This document shows, in pieces, positions 34,257 to 42,610 of a stretch of 64,000 nt of DNA; position 1 is the first letter of the stretch; each line of letters begins with the position of its first letter. Both the position numbers and the translations under genes were made by a program. This stretch comes from Fictibacillus arsenicus (GTDB lineage: Bacteria > Bacillota > Bacilli > Bacillales > Fictibacillaceae): the NCBI RefSeq assembly GCF_001999465.1, contig NZ_MQMF01000002.1, forward strand, positions 1,054,001 through 1,118,000. The letters are read 5' to 3'. Below the pieces are notes generated by a model. It was given only the letters and a program-made list of their open reading frames with translations. It made no database searches and had not been told where the DNA came from.

Positions 34257-35229
34257 TCTTGTACGCAATGAAATGCTAAAGCTTTTGCGCAAAAAAAGGC
34301 TGTATGTCATCGCCCTCATTATTGCTTTTCTTGTACCGCTATTTACATATGCACAGTTCAAGGAGATTCAGGACCAACGTGAAAAGATGGGAACCCAGGA
34401 CTGGCGCACAGTGCTTCAGCAGGAGATTACAGATACACAAAACAGACTCAGCTCTAGCCGTATTCAAGATGAATGGCGGAAATATTTAAAAATTAGATTG
34501 TCTCAGCAGCAATATTATCTCGAGAATGATATCGATCCGCGTGCACCAGGTGCACCAACTTTTATGCGCATTTTCGTAGAGAACTCGATCGATCTGCTGC
34601 TGCCGCTTCTAGTCATGGTCATCGTTGCTGATCTCGTTTCCTCAGAGGCCAGCGGAGGCACCATTAAGCTGCTATTAACAAGACCTGTAAAACGATGGCG
34701 GATTCTTCTCAGTAAATACTTAGCCATGTTGCTCTCGGTATCTTTTATCGTATTGTCAGTTGCAGTGCTATCATATGGGATATCAGGATTGGTGTTCGGA
34801 TACGGAGGCTGGAATATGCCGCTCTTAACAGGGTTTGCGGTTTCAGGTGATGAATTGCTGACAGACAATGTACACATTGTACCTCAGTGGCAATATATAC
34901 TGATGGAGTTTGGCCTAGTCTGGTATGTATGCGTCATAGTAGGTACATTAACTTTCATGCTTTCGGTACTACTGCGAAGCACCGCAGCGGTAATGGGCAT
35001 CATGCTAGCTTCCCTCATTGCAGGAGCTATATTAGTCAATATGGTTTCATCGTGGGAAAGTGCTAAGTACTTTTTCATGGTGAACCTGAATCTCACAAAC
35101 TATGTAAGCGGAATGGCTACTCCGATAGAAGGCATGTCACTAGGATTCTCAATGGCTGTCCTTGCTGTCTGGGGGCTCGCCGGTTTCATAATTGCTTTTG
35201 TTACGTTTTCAAAACGGGATATCTATTAA
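34249..35229 (+). CDS. ABC-2-type transporter permease
   Basis: 326 residues with a TTG start at 34249 behind GGGGGCGAAAG. The first membrane helix is at about 18-35. A long external loop (about 40-115, with many Gln and Arg) follows, then five further helices, including ASGGTIKLLLTRPVKRWRIL, the coupling segment of ABC-2 permeases. It forms the channel for the ATPase encoded just upstream, and the three genes end at one terminator. Confidence 0.88.
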   Translation: MINLVRNEMLKLLRKKRLYVIALIIAFLVPLFTYAQFKEIQDQREKMGTQDWRTVLQQEITDTQNRLSSSRIQDEWRKYLKIRLSQQQYYLENDIDPRAPGAPTFMRIFVENSIDLLLPLLVMVIVADLVSSEASGGTIKLLLTRPVKRWRILLSKYLAMLLSVSFIVLSVAVLSYGISGLVFGYGGWNMPLLTGFAVSGDELLTDNVHIVPQWQYILMEFGLVWYVCVIVGTLTFMLSVLLRSTAAVMGIMLASLIAGAILVNMVSSWESAKYFFMVNLNLTNYVSGMATPIEGMSLGFSMAVLAVWGLAGFIIAFVTFSKRDIY

Positions 35230-35235
35230 TAGATG

Positions 35236-35275
35236 AAAAAAGGAAACGGGATTATAGCTCCGTTTCCTTTTTATT
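35236..35275 (+). terminator. Terminator of the lipase-ABC operon
   Basis: AAAAAGGAAACGG/CCGTTTCCTTTTT stem with a 10-base loop, directly after the permease stop. Confidence 0.9.
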
Positions 35276-35318
35276 TAGTATTTTTCTAAAAGGTGGTTTG
35301 AAGACTCTTCACTGACAA

Positions 35319-35529
35319 GTTGATTGGAGTGAAAGGTGCGTGCCTACCACATGAGAAGCTTCTCGCTAGGCATGCGACGAGGAAGCTTACATCGTTAGTA
35401 ATTACTTGTAGACGCAGGAGCAAGGATACTTCTATGAAGTGGTACAGGTGAGACTCCTAATTACCCAAAGGGTAAAGGAGGCTCACCGCCCGCCCCACGG
35501 AAAGCGAGCAACCTGTAACAGAAATCAAC
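35319..35529 (+). repeat. GTTGATT element, long form, copy 2
   Basis: 211 bp. It shares the 105-bp extra block with 11321-11529. Central hairpin GGTGAGACTCCTAA, inner stem TTACCC-AAA-GGGTAA, AGGAGGCTCACC; this inner stem differs at nearly every position from the other copies yet pairs fully. It fills most of the 348-bp gap before the chemoreceptor stop. Confidence 0.88.
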
Positions 35530-35577
35530 CACTTTCAAGACCATCAAAAATTGCTAGATTCCTCTTATAGCTCTAAA

Positions 35578-37599
35578 CTAAATTTTAAAATGCTTGATCA
35601 TTTCTGTTAATGCTGTGGAAGCATCATTTAATTCTTCTGCCGACTGTGACACGGTTGCTAGTGCGCGGACTTGCTCTTCTGATGAAGCACTTACTTCTTC
35701 ACTAGCTGCAGCGGATTGTTCAGCAACAGCAGCTATACTTTGGATAGAAGCTACTACTTCATCTTTATAATTATTGATAACTTCAACTTCACTAGTAATC
35801 TGCTGAATCGAATTAACCATCTGGTTCATCGTATCTGCGATCTCATCAAATGCGCGCTCTGTATCGGTTACAGTGCTATTCTGATCTTCTGCGATCCGCT
35901 TTGTTTGTTTCATTTCCTTCACGGCACGAACAGACTCTGCACCGATGCCAGTAATTGTTTTTCTTACTTTATCAGCTGCAACAGATGATTGTTCAGCAAG
36001 CTTACGAACTTCATCGGCAACCACTGCAAAACCTCTTCCGCTCTCACCTGCTCTTGCAGCTTCAATACTTGCATTTAGCGCAAGAAGGTTCGTTTGCTCC
36101 GAGATCTCCGTAATGGATTGAATGACCTGCTCAATCTCTTCTACTTTAACAGCTAAGCCAGAGATTACTTCTTCAATATTTTGCAGAACCTCATTGCTCT
36201 CACCCGTTTTCTCACGGAGGATATGCATTTGTGATAGACCATTCTTGTTTGCTTTTTCTGCTAGAATGGAAAGGCTAGCCATCATTTCAGCCTGTTCGTT
36301 AACCTTTTCGATCTGTGAAGAAAGATCGAGTGTCCTGCGGTTCGTTTCATCTGCATCCTCTGCCTGAGTTGTTGCACCTGAAGCAATTTCAGCAACAGCT
36401 CTTGAAACTTCTTCACTCGCTGCAATTGTTTCTTCTGATATTGCACTTAGATTTGAAGTTGATTCATTTACCGTAACAACGGACTGGCTCACAGATGTAA
36501 TCAGTCCTCTCATGTTCTCAACCATGGCATTAAAATGGTGAGTGAGCGTTCCAACTTCATCTTTGGATTTTGCTTCTACTGATACAGTCAGATCCCCTTC
36601 GGCTACAAGCTGAACTTGTTTTTGCAGATTGCGAATAGGATTCGATATGCTTTTAGCCAGAAAATAAGTTACTACAAGGGCAATTACCACTGCTATAGAA
36701 GCAAAGATTAATATCATGTTAAAAAGCTGCTGAGCATCTTTTAACAGTTCATTTGTCTCATACACAAACCCCAGCTTCCACCCTGTATCTGAAATCGTCG
36801 TATAATAAAGCTCACGGTCTGCACCTTTGTATTCGTATGAAATATTTCCTTTTTCGTTCTTATACATCGCTTTCACAAACGATTCTTTACTCAGATCTTT
36901 TCCTTGCTGGTTAGGGTGAACAAGTGCCATTCCTTTTGGATCGAGCAGGACTGGATAACCGTTATAGCTTACTTTTGTTTGGTTGATCATGCCTGAAAGC
37001 CCTGCAAGGCTCAAGTCTAATCCAACTACTCCCAGAACTTGGTTTGTCTCAGGATCTATAACTGGTTTCGCTACCGTAACTACATATTCACCTGAACTTG
37101 CATCTTCATATGGCTCAGTCCACATGATCTTCTCAGGTGATTGGACAGCAGCCTGATACCAGGGACGTCCAGTAGGATCAAATCCTTCAGGAAGTTCGAG
37201 TACTGGTGAAGTTTTAAATTGCTTCGTTTCAGCTCCCACATATAGAACTGCTACATTTTTGTTCAACTCTAAAAAGTGTTTAAAATCCTGATCGACAATT
37301 GGCCAGAATTCATTAAATCCTTTTGCTTCATCCTTTTTCAGAATCTTTAAGTAGTCTATAAGTCTGCTGTCTTGACTATAACGATCTACGGTATTTCCAT
37401 ATGAATCTAAATACAGCTCTGTTGAAGATTTTACGTCGTTCGCTAAACCGGCAGCTTGCTCTTGAACATTCTCTGCGATCTGCTGCTTCGTTTGAAAATA
37501 AGAAAATAATGATGCTGATATTAAAGCAATTGCTACAAGAACACTGACTGAAAGCATAATTTTTGTTTGTATCTTTTTAAACAACTGTTTAACCCCCAT
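35578..37599 (-). CDS. Methyl-accepting chemotaxis protein (dCache type)
   Basis: 673 residues. Transmembrane helix 1 (about 13-33) is followed by an extracellular double-Cache ligand domain (about 40-285; [21 protein letters not shown] and [14 protein letters not shown] are Cache motifs). Helix 2 (about 290-312), a HAMP domain ([21 protein letters not shown]) and a long signalling coiled coil follow. The hairpin tip [21 protein letters not shown] is conserved. It senses amino acids or organic acids outside and controls CheA. No che genes lie nearby, so it is an orphan receptor. Confidence 0.95.
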   Translation of the reverse strand: MGVKQLFKKIQTKIMLSVSVLVAIALISASLFSYFQTKQQIAENVQEQAAGLANDVKSSTELYLDSYGNTVDRYSQDSRLIDYLKILKKDEAKGFNEFWPIVDQDFKHFLELNKNVAVLYVGAETKQFKTSPVLELPEGFDPTGRPWYQAAVQSPEKIMWTEPYEDASSGEYVVTVAKPVIDPETNQVLGVVGLDLSLAGLSGMINQTKVSYNGYPVLLDPKGMALVHPNQQGKDLSKESFVKAMYKNEKGNISYEYKGADRELYYTTISDTGWKLGFVYETNELLKDAQQLFNMILIFASIAVVIALVVTYFLAKSISNPIRNLQKQVQLVAEGDLTVSVEAKSKDEVGTLTHHFNAMVENMRGLITSVSQSVVTVNESTSNLSAISEETIAASEEVSRAVAEIASGATTQAEDADETNRRTLDLSSQIEKVNEQAEMMASLSILAEKANKNGLSQMHILREKTGESNEVLQNIEEVISGLAVKVEEIEQVIQSITEISEQTNLLALNASIEAARAGESGRGFAVVADEVRKLAEQSSVAADKVRKTITGIGAESVRAVKEMKQTKRIAEDQNSTVTDTERAFDEIADTMNQMVNSIQQITSEVEVINNYKDEVVASIQSIAAVAEQSAAASEEVSASSEEQVRALATVSQSAEELNDASTALTEMIKHFKI

Positions 37600-37732
37600 T
37601 CCATATCTCTGCTAAATATCGACAAATATTTACAGAACTTTATTGAAATAGGTCAAACCAGTACTTTAGAATTATTTTTAATTAAAAAGTTTTTCAGTTT
37701 AGTTCTTCTTGCCTATTAAGGTGTACGTGAAT

Positions 37733-37825
37733 TCTTTTTTCACGGTAATGTTGCTTTTATGAACGGTAATCTTATTTTATAAACGGTAATTAGGAATTTA
37801 TAAACGGTAAAGTTACTTTTATAGA
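37733..37825. repeat. 20-21 bp phased array, ACGGTAA word
   Basis: ACGGTAA recurs at 37742, 37763, 37783 and 37804 (spacing 21, 20, 21), each within a TTTATAAACGGTAAT-like unit. It lies in the 298-bp gap upstream of the chemoreceptor start. Confidence 0.8.
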
Positions 37826-37854
37826 AATTTCGACACCTAATCTATGTGGAACAT

Positions 37855-37889
37855 AAAAAAGACCTGTACAGGAATATTCCCATACAAGT
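37855..37889 (-). terminator. Terminator of the TerC gene
   Basis: GACTTGTATGGGAAT/ATTCCTGTACAGGTC stem followed on the minus strand by TTTTTTATG, just past the stop codon. Confidence 0.82.
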
Positions 37890-37897
37890 CATTGGAA

Positions 37898-38614
37898 TTA
37901 TGCTTCGTTATTAGAAGGCTCTGGCGCTTTTTCATTAGACGCTGCTGCTTTTTCTTCCGCTAATTTTTTCTTCTTCCAAGTTCCCAGTCCTAAAACAAGC
38001 ACAATCAACAAAATCTCAAAGCCATACTTGATAAATCCATTCTCAAAATAAGGCTTCATAAATTTTTCGCCGACAATCATTTTAGAAGCTGTCCATGCAA
38101 GTACACCTGCACCAATTGTAATGATGTAAGGGTAACGATCGATTAATTTTAAGAATAGAGTACTTCCCCAAACTACGATCGGTACAGAGATTAATAATCC
38201 GATGACAACAAGCAAGAAGTCACCATGTGCTGCACCGGCTACAGCGAGCACGTTATCAAGACCCATAACAGCGTCAGCGATGATAATCGTCTTGATTGCT
38301 GCAAATACACTGTTTTGTGCTTCAATATCATGATCTTTTTCTTCGATCATAAGTTTATAAGCAATATATAAAAGGATAAGTCCGCCGCCCAGCAGCAAAC
38401 CTGGAATTTTCAATAGCCACACAACAGCAAGTGTTGCTGCTGCACGAATCACGATGGCACCTACTGTACCCCAAATGATTACTTTTTTCTGATTTTCTTT
38501 CGGTAAATTTCTAGCTGCTAAACCTATAACAATTGCATTATCTCCTGCTAAAACTAAGTCAATAATGACGATTGCAAGCAAGGCTGACCAAAAATCTGGT
38601 GCAAATAATTCCAT
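37898..38614 (-). CDS. TerC/YjbE-family membrane protein (probable Mn2+ exporter)
   Basis: 238 residues with about seven membrane helices. The paired acidic motifs of TerC proteins are present: LVLAGDNAIVIG near the N-terminus and DAVMGLDNVLAVAG in the middle. The C-terminal tail is rich in Lys, Glu and Ala. Bacillus homologues (YceF, YkoY) export or load Mn2+ into secreted enzymes. GGGAGG is 11 bases before the ATG. No yybP-ykoY manganese riboswitch was found upstream. Confidence 0.9.
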   Translation of the reverse strand: MELFAPDFWSALLAIVIIDLVLAGDNAIVIGLAARNLPKENQKKVIIWGTVGAIVIRAAATLAVVWLLKIPGLLLGGGLILLYIAYKLMIEEKDHDIEAQNSVFAAIKTIIIADAVMGLDNVLAVAGAAHGDFLLVVIGLLISVPIVVWGSTLFLKLIDRYPYIITIGAGVLAWTASKMIVGEKFMKPYFENGFIKYGFEILLIVLVLGLGTWKKKKLAEEKAAASNEKAPEPSNNEA

Positions 38615-38643
38615 TCAAAAAATCCTCCCTGTTAAACATCTGT

Positions 38644-38671
38644 ATAATAGTATACCCCATGATTTTGTAAA
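38644..38671 (-). promoter_or_regulatory. Candidate SigA promoter of the TerC gene
   Basis: On the minus strand TTTACA (38666-38671), 16 bp, TATTAT (38644-38649), about 30 bp upstream of the start codon. Confidence 0.5.
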
Positions 38672-38785
38672 AAGATAATAAATATACTTTGTCTATCACA
38701 CTAAAAAAAGGCTGTTCTAACACCTCTATTGCCTTTACAGGCTTATCCATTTTTTCATATATATAATGAAAGGGGGTGTTTTTTC

Positions 38786-38989
38786 ATGTGCTGTTCTGGA
38801 TGTTCTGTTACGTGCAAAAAATGTATTTTATTTTGTGGCGTCCCTTTATTTTGCCGGGATGTAAATCCTTGCTGCTGTCCAATTTGCCCAACGCCGTCTA
38901 CACCTTCAACCTCTCCTTTTATTCTTTGCTGCCAATCCAATTGCTGTGCCAGACCAACAAGAAGGTCCTCATCCTGCTGTAGTTCTTAG
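38786..38989 (+). CDS. Cysteine-rich small protein (17 Cys in 67 residues)
   Basis: 67 residues from the ATG at 38786, behind AAAGGGGGTG. One quarter of all residues are cysteine. They come as MCCSGCSVTCKKC, CFC-like and CCC groups, then a Pro/Thr/Ser spacer (PTPSTPSTSP), then CC pairs to the end. There is no signal peptide and no known metallothionein or zinc-finger spacing. An AT-rich CATATATATAATG lies directly upstream and could be a -10 of a sporulation sigma factor. Possible roles are metal binding or a disulfide-linked spore coat component; both are inference. Confidence 0.65.
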   Translation: MCCSGCSVTCKKCILFCGVPLFCRDVNPCCCPICPTPSTPSTSPFILCCQSNCCARPTRRSSSCCSS

Positions 38990-39129
38990 GATAATTAATA
39001 TAGAAATTCAATTACGACTTTAATTCATACGTGCATTTGAACGTTTTGTTTCAAAATAAGCGTTCTTTTTTTTTGATTACGGGAATAATGCAGGATAGAA
39101 TAATACGCCGTAATCATGGAGGCATGCAT

Positions 39130-39942
39130 ATGCGCTGGATTTTGAAACAGTGGGTACGCCGTTTTTTTGAAGATAAAGTTTTCGATCTTTCGGCTCAGCT
39201 CGCATATTATTTCTTAGTTTCATTATTTCCTTTTATTTTTCTTATTTTTACTGTGATGGGTTTTTTGCCGATATCATCTGCATATGTACTCTCTCTTTTT
39301 CAGTCTATTGCACCAGAAGAAGCATATACCTTACTAGAGTATAATTTAATTGCCGTATTAGACGAACACCGCGGAGATGTATTTTCGATTTCATTAATTA
39401 TAATGATTTGGCTTGCAACCATTGGTACACATGCCATTATTAGAGTGTTTAATCTTGCTTACCAAGTGGAAGAAAGCAGACCTTTCTTTAAAGAATTAAT
39501 TCTTGGGATGTTTTTAACATTCGGTTTAGTGGTTGCCGTTATTACTGCGTTATTGCTTCCTGTTTTTGGACGAACGATCGGAATCTACATATTTGAGCAA
39601 ACAGGATACTCTCATCCGGTATGGCACATTTGGGAAACAGCAAGGTATGTGATTGGTTTTTCCGTCCTTCTCTTTATCTTTTCAGCACTGTATAGGTTCG
39701 CGCCAAATTTAAAACTATCCTTTCGAAATGTTTGGCCAGGGGCAGTATTCTCCACAGCCGGATGGCATTTATTTTCGTATCTTTTTTCTTCTTATGTATC
39801 CGTCTTTGATTATGGACAAATTTATGGAAATATGGGAGCACTGTTGACTCTTATGATCTGGTTCTATCTTTCTGCATTGATTTTAATAGCAGGTGGACAG
39901 TTGAATGCGATCTTGGCTCTAAGGACAGCATACAGAAAATAA
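39130..39942 (+). CDS. YihY/BrkB-family membrane protein
   Basis: 270 residues from the ATG at 39130, 7 bases after GGAGG; upstream in-frame codons lack a site. Six membrane helices. The family pattern is LSAQLAYYFLVSLFPFIFLI, then RFAPNLKLSFRNVWPGAVFSTAGW, then SVFDYGQIYGNMGALLTLMIWFYLSALIL with GxxGAxxxLMxWxY. Proteins of this family were once called RNase BN; that activity belongs elsewhere, and the function is unknown. Single gene. Confidence 0.9.
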   Translation: MRWILKQWVRRFFEDKVFDLSAQLAYYFLVSLFPFIFLIFTVMGFLPISSAYVLSLFQSIAPEEAYTLLEYNLIAVLDEHRGDVFSISLIIMIWLATIGTHAIIRVFNLAYQVEESRPFFKELILGMFLTFGLVVAVITALLLPVFGRTIGIYIFEQTGYSHPVWHIWETARYVIGFSVLLFIFSALYRFAPNLKLSFRNVWPGAVFSTAGWHLFSYLFSSYVSVFDYGQIYGNMGALLTLMIWFYLSALILIAGGQLNAILALRTAYRK

Positions 39943-40102
39943 AAAGATTTTGAAAAACTTTTCTTTCTGCAATTGACTTTTTCACTTTATCGTAACATCA
40001 TTGTTTATATATAAAGAATTTTCATCTCTTTTTCCGGTCATAATGGGTACTAGCCCTATTCATGAGTAAACCGGATAATTTTACGGAGATTGGAGCCGGA
40101 AA

Positions 40103-41137
40103 ATGACTGTAAAAAACGTTGTTTTGTTATTATTTTTGCTCGCTGGAATCGTCATATTTGTCTTTTACAGCATACCTCTCCTTCTCGCATTATTAACCGC
40201 CATAATGCTTGAACCGGTAGTAAAATTGTTCATCAAATTATTTAAAGGCAGACGATTGCTGTCCGTTACTATTTCGTTCGTGCTATTTTTAGCTGGCATT
40301 GGAATTCTATCATACTGGCTGACTACAACACTTGTTATTCAAGTAATTGAGTTCATTACTGTTCTTCCATCCTACTCTGTCCACCTGTTTGAAGTGGCTG
40401 AAGATACGTTTTATGAAATGGAAAACTTTTATGCAACTCTTCCGCCAGAAGTGGTTAGAACACTAGAAGAAGGTTTAGTAGGACTGAAGGAATATGGTGT
40501 TGAAACCGCTAAGGGATTAACGACAGGAATCTTAGGCCTTATAACTGCGATACCAGGTATGCTGATTTATTTTATTATCTATGTTGTTGCGGTATTTTTA
40601 TTTTCATTGGATCTGCCTCGCTTGTATGCAGAATTTCTTAACCTATTTACAACTTCTGCCCGCGAAAAGGTTGAACTTGTATTCAGTCAGCTTTCAAGAG
40701 CGACTGTAGGGTTTTTCAGAGCACAGATCATCTTAAGTTTCATTACATATATCCTTGCATTAGTAGGACTTATGATATTAGATGTAGAATACGCGGTAAT
40801 TATCGCTCTATTAATTGTCATTGTTGATATCCTCCCTATTTTGGGAACAGGTTCCTTCCTTGTACCTTGGGCGGCTTACTCGTTCTTTATCAACAATAAT
40901 GACCACCTCGCTTTTGGTCTATTAATCATGTTCGGTGTGATTACAATAGTAAGAAGAATCATTGAGCCTAAAATACTTGGATCAAGTCTTGGTATTTCGG
41001 CATTGGCCGCTCTCGTATCCTTATACATAGGTTTCCAGCTTCTTGGCATGATAGGATTGATTGTGGGGCCAGCTGTTGTAATTATCTACGAAGCCCTTAG
41101 AAGTGCTGGATTTATTAAAATAAAAATAGACTTTTAA
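40103..41137 (+). CDS. ytvI: YtvI-like sporulation membrane protein (AI-2E transporter family)
   Basis: 344 residues with about eight membrane helices, arranged as in the AI-2E/PerM superfamily. The conserved DILPILGTGSFLVPWAAY and RRIIEPKILGSSLGISALAALVSLYIG segments are present. Bacillaceae members that keep this length are annotated as sporulation integral membrane protein YtvI. Transported solute unknown. A GGAG site lies 9 bases before the ATG. Monocistronic, followed by a GTTGATT element and a strong hairpin. Confidence 0.85.
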   Translation: MTVKNVVLLLFLLAGIVIFVFYSIPLLLALLTAIMLEPVVKLFIKLFKGRRLLSVTISFVLFLAGIGILSYWLTTTLVIQVIEFITVLPSYSVHLFEVAEDTFYEMENFYATLPPEVVRTLEEGLVGLKEYGVETAKGLTTGILGLITAIPGMLIYFIIYVVAVFLFSLDLPRLYAEFLNLFTTSAREKVELVFSQLSRATVGFFRAQIILSFITYILALVGLMILDVEYAVIIALLIVIVDILPILGTGSFLVPWAAYSFFINNNDHLAFGLLIMFGVITIVRRIIEPKILGSSLGISALAALVSLYIGFQLLGMIGLIVGPAVVIIYEALRSAGFIKIKIDF

Positions 41138-41177
41138 TCGAAAAACTGTAACTCAAACATTGTTGCCCTTGAAAGTA

Positions 41178-41303
41178 GTTGATTTCCGCTCCAGGATGCT
41201 CGCTTTCCGTGGGGTGTGCGGTGAGCCTCCTAGCGCTCTGCGCTTTTAGTCTCACCTGTCCCACTCATCCCACAGGAGTCTCACACCTTGCGCTCCAAAC
41301 AAC
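41178..41303 (-). repeat. GTTGATT element, short form, after ytvI
   Basis: 126 bp in minus orientation. Central hairpin GGTGAGACTAAA, inner stem AGCGC-AGA-GCGCT, AGGAGGCTCACC; outer ends GTTGTTTGGAGCGCAAGGTG and AATCAAC. Confidence 0.85.
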
Positions 41304-41360
41304 ATACCATGGAGAATAATAAACTAAAAGAAACAATCTTTTATAGAAGAACTAAATGAG

Positions 41361-41396
41361 AAAACGCATTTCCTGCATATAGGAAATGCGTTTTTT
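41361..41396 (+). terminator. Strong terminator between ytvI and the acyltransferase gene
   Basis: AAAACGCATTTCCT/AGGAAATGCGTTTT stem with a short loop, then more T residues; about 220 bp past ytvI. Nothing else was recognised in the 370-bp gap besides the repeat. Confidence 0.88.
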
Positions 41397-41507
41397 AAAT
41401 TTAGAGGTTAGAAAACTATGAAAGGTTGGGAATTATAGAAGATAGGAAGTAAAACGCGAAATTCATACGAACACTTTATATGGTGAATTTTTATTGGAGG
41501 AATCTTG

Positions 41508-42551
41508 ATGAGTACTGCAGCAAAAGAACGCGATTATTATTTTGACAACGCAAAGTTTATTCTCATTTTTCTGGTCGTGTTCGGACACTTTATTTCGCCG
41601 ATAAAAGGTCAAAACGAATGGCTTTACACGATCTATAACTTTATTTACACGTTTCACATGCCAGCTTTTATTCTTATAGCCGGTTTTTTCACTAAAGGTG
41701 TCTGGCGTGACGGCTATCTTCCAAAGATCTTTAAAAAGGTTCTAATTCCTTATCTATTATTTCAGTTGGTGTACAGTTTATTTTATTATGATCTCTACGG
41801 AAAAAGTGAAATGAAACTAGACTTCTTTTCACCACATTGGACGTTATGGTTTTTACTGAGTCTTGTATTCTGGAACATTCTATTGAAGTTATTTGTGAAG
41901 ATCAAGTACCCGCTTGTTTTGGCTATCGGAATTGGGGTAGCTGTCGGTTATATTCACGATATTGGAACATTCTTAAGTCTGCTGAGAACATTCGTCTTTT
42001 TCCCAGTGTTCTTGCTTGGTCATTTGTTAGAAAAAAGGGACTTTAAAAAAATATTGAAGCCTTCTGCAAAGGCAGCAGCCGCAGCATTCCTGATAGTGTT
42101 ATTCATTACCTATCACTTTATTTTTCCGAACGGAACGAAGGAATGGCTGCTCGCTTCATCATCATATTCTGAAATTCTCGGATATAACGACTGGTATGGA
42201 GGACTTATCAGGCTTGCGATGTATGGTATTATGTTTGCTGCCACGTTCAGCTTCTTAGCACTTCTTCCTCGTCGAAAGATGTTTTTTACAGAGTTTGGTG
42301 AACGGACGCTGTATATTTATCTTCTTCACGGCTTTGTATTAAAGTATTTGTTTACGACAGATTTATTTGCATCAATTGAAGAAAACGGCGCCTACTTTAT
42401 GCTTCTGTTTCTAACTCTTATCGTTACACTATTTTTAGCCAGCAAACCAGTTATTGCTCTGGCACAGCCGTTCATTGAACTCCGATGGTCTAAACTGAAA
42501 CGAATGCTGCTGAAACCAAAACCTTCAAGGCCGCAAGAAAGCGAAAGTTAA
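41508..42551 (+). CDS. Acyltransferase-3/fucose 4-O-acetylase-like membrane protein
   Basis: 347 residues with about ten membrane helices. It opens with YYFDNAKFILIFLVVFGHFI, the acyltransferase-3 signature (D-x6-FLVVxGH) in which the His is catalytic. YTFHMPAFILIAGFF and TLYIYLLHGFVLKY are further blocks. It probably O-acetylates a cell-surface glycan using a cytosolic acyl donor. GGAGG 8 bases upstream favours the ATG at 41508 over a TTG one codon earlier. Related to B. subtilis YfiQ-type proteins. Monocistronic. Confidence 0.88.
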   Translation: MSTAAKERDYYFDNAKFILIFLVVFGHFISPIKGQNEWLYTIYNFIYTFHMPAFILIAGFFTKGVWRDGYLPKIFKKVLIPYLLFQLVYSLFYYDLYGKSEMKLDFFSPHWTLWFLLSLVFWNILLKLFVKIKYPLVLAIGIGVAVGYIHDIGTFLSLLRTFVFFPVFLLGHLLEKRDFKKILKPSAKAAAAAFLIVLFITYHFIFPNGTKEWLLASSSYSEILGYNDWYGGLIRLAMYGIMFAATFSFLALLPRRKMFFTEFGERTLYIYLLHGFVLKYLFTTDLFASIEENGAYFMLLFLTLIVTLFLASKPVIALAQPFIELRWSKLKRMLLKPKPSRPQESES

Positions 42552-42561
42552 TAACCACAGA

Positions 42562-42601
42562 AAAACACCGCTGTACACATTCGTGTCAACAGCGGTGTTT
42601 C
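42562..42601. terminator. Bidirectional terminator between acyltransferase and protease genes
   Basis: AACACCGCTGT/ACAGCGGTGTT perfect stem, T-rich on both sides, between convergent genes. Confidence 0.88.
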
Positions 42602-42610
42602 TTTATTTTA

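Noticed and set aside
38615-38785. Manganese (yybP-ykoY) riboswitch ahead of the TerC gene
   Set aside because: Looked for the paired-loop signature; only a plain promoter is visible.
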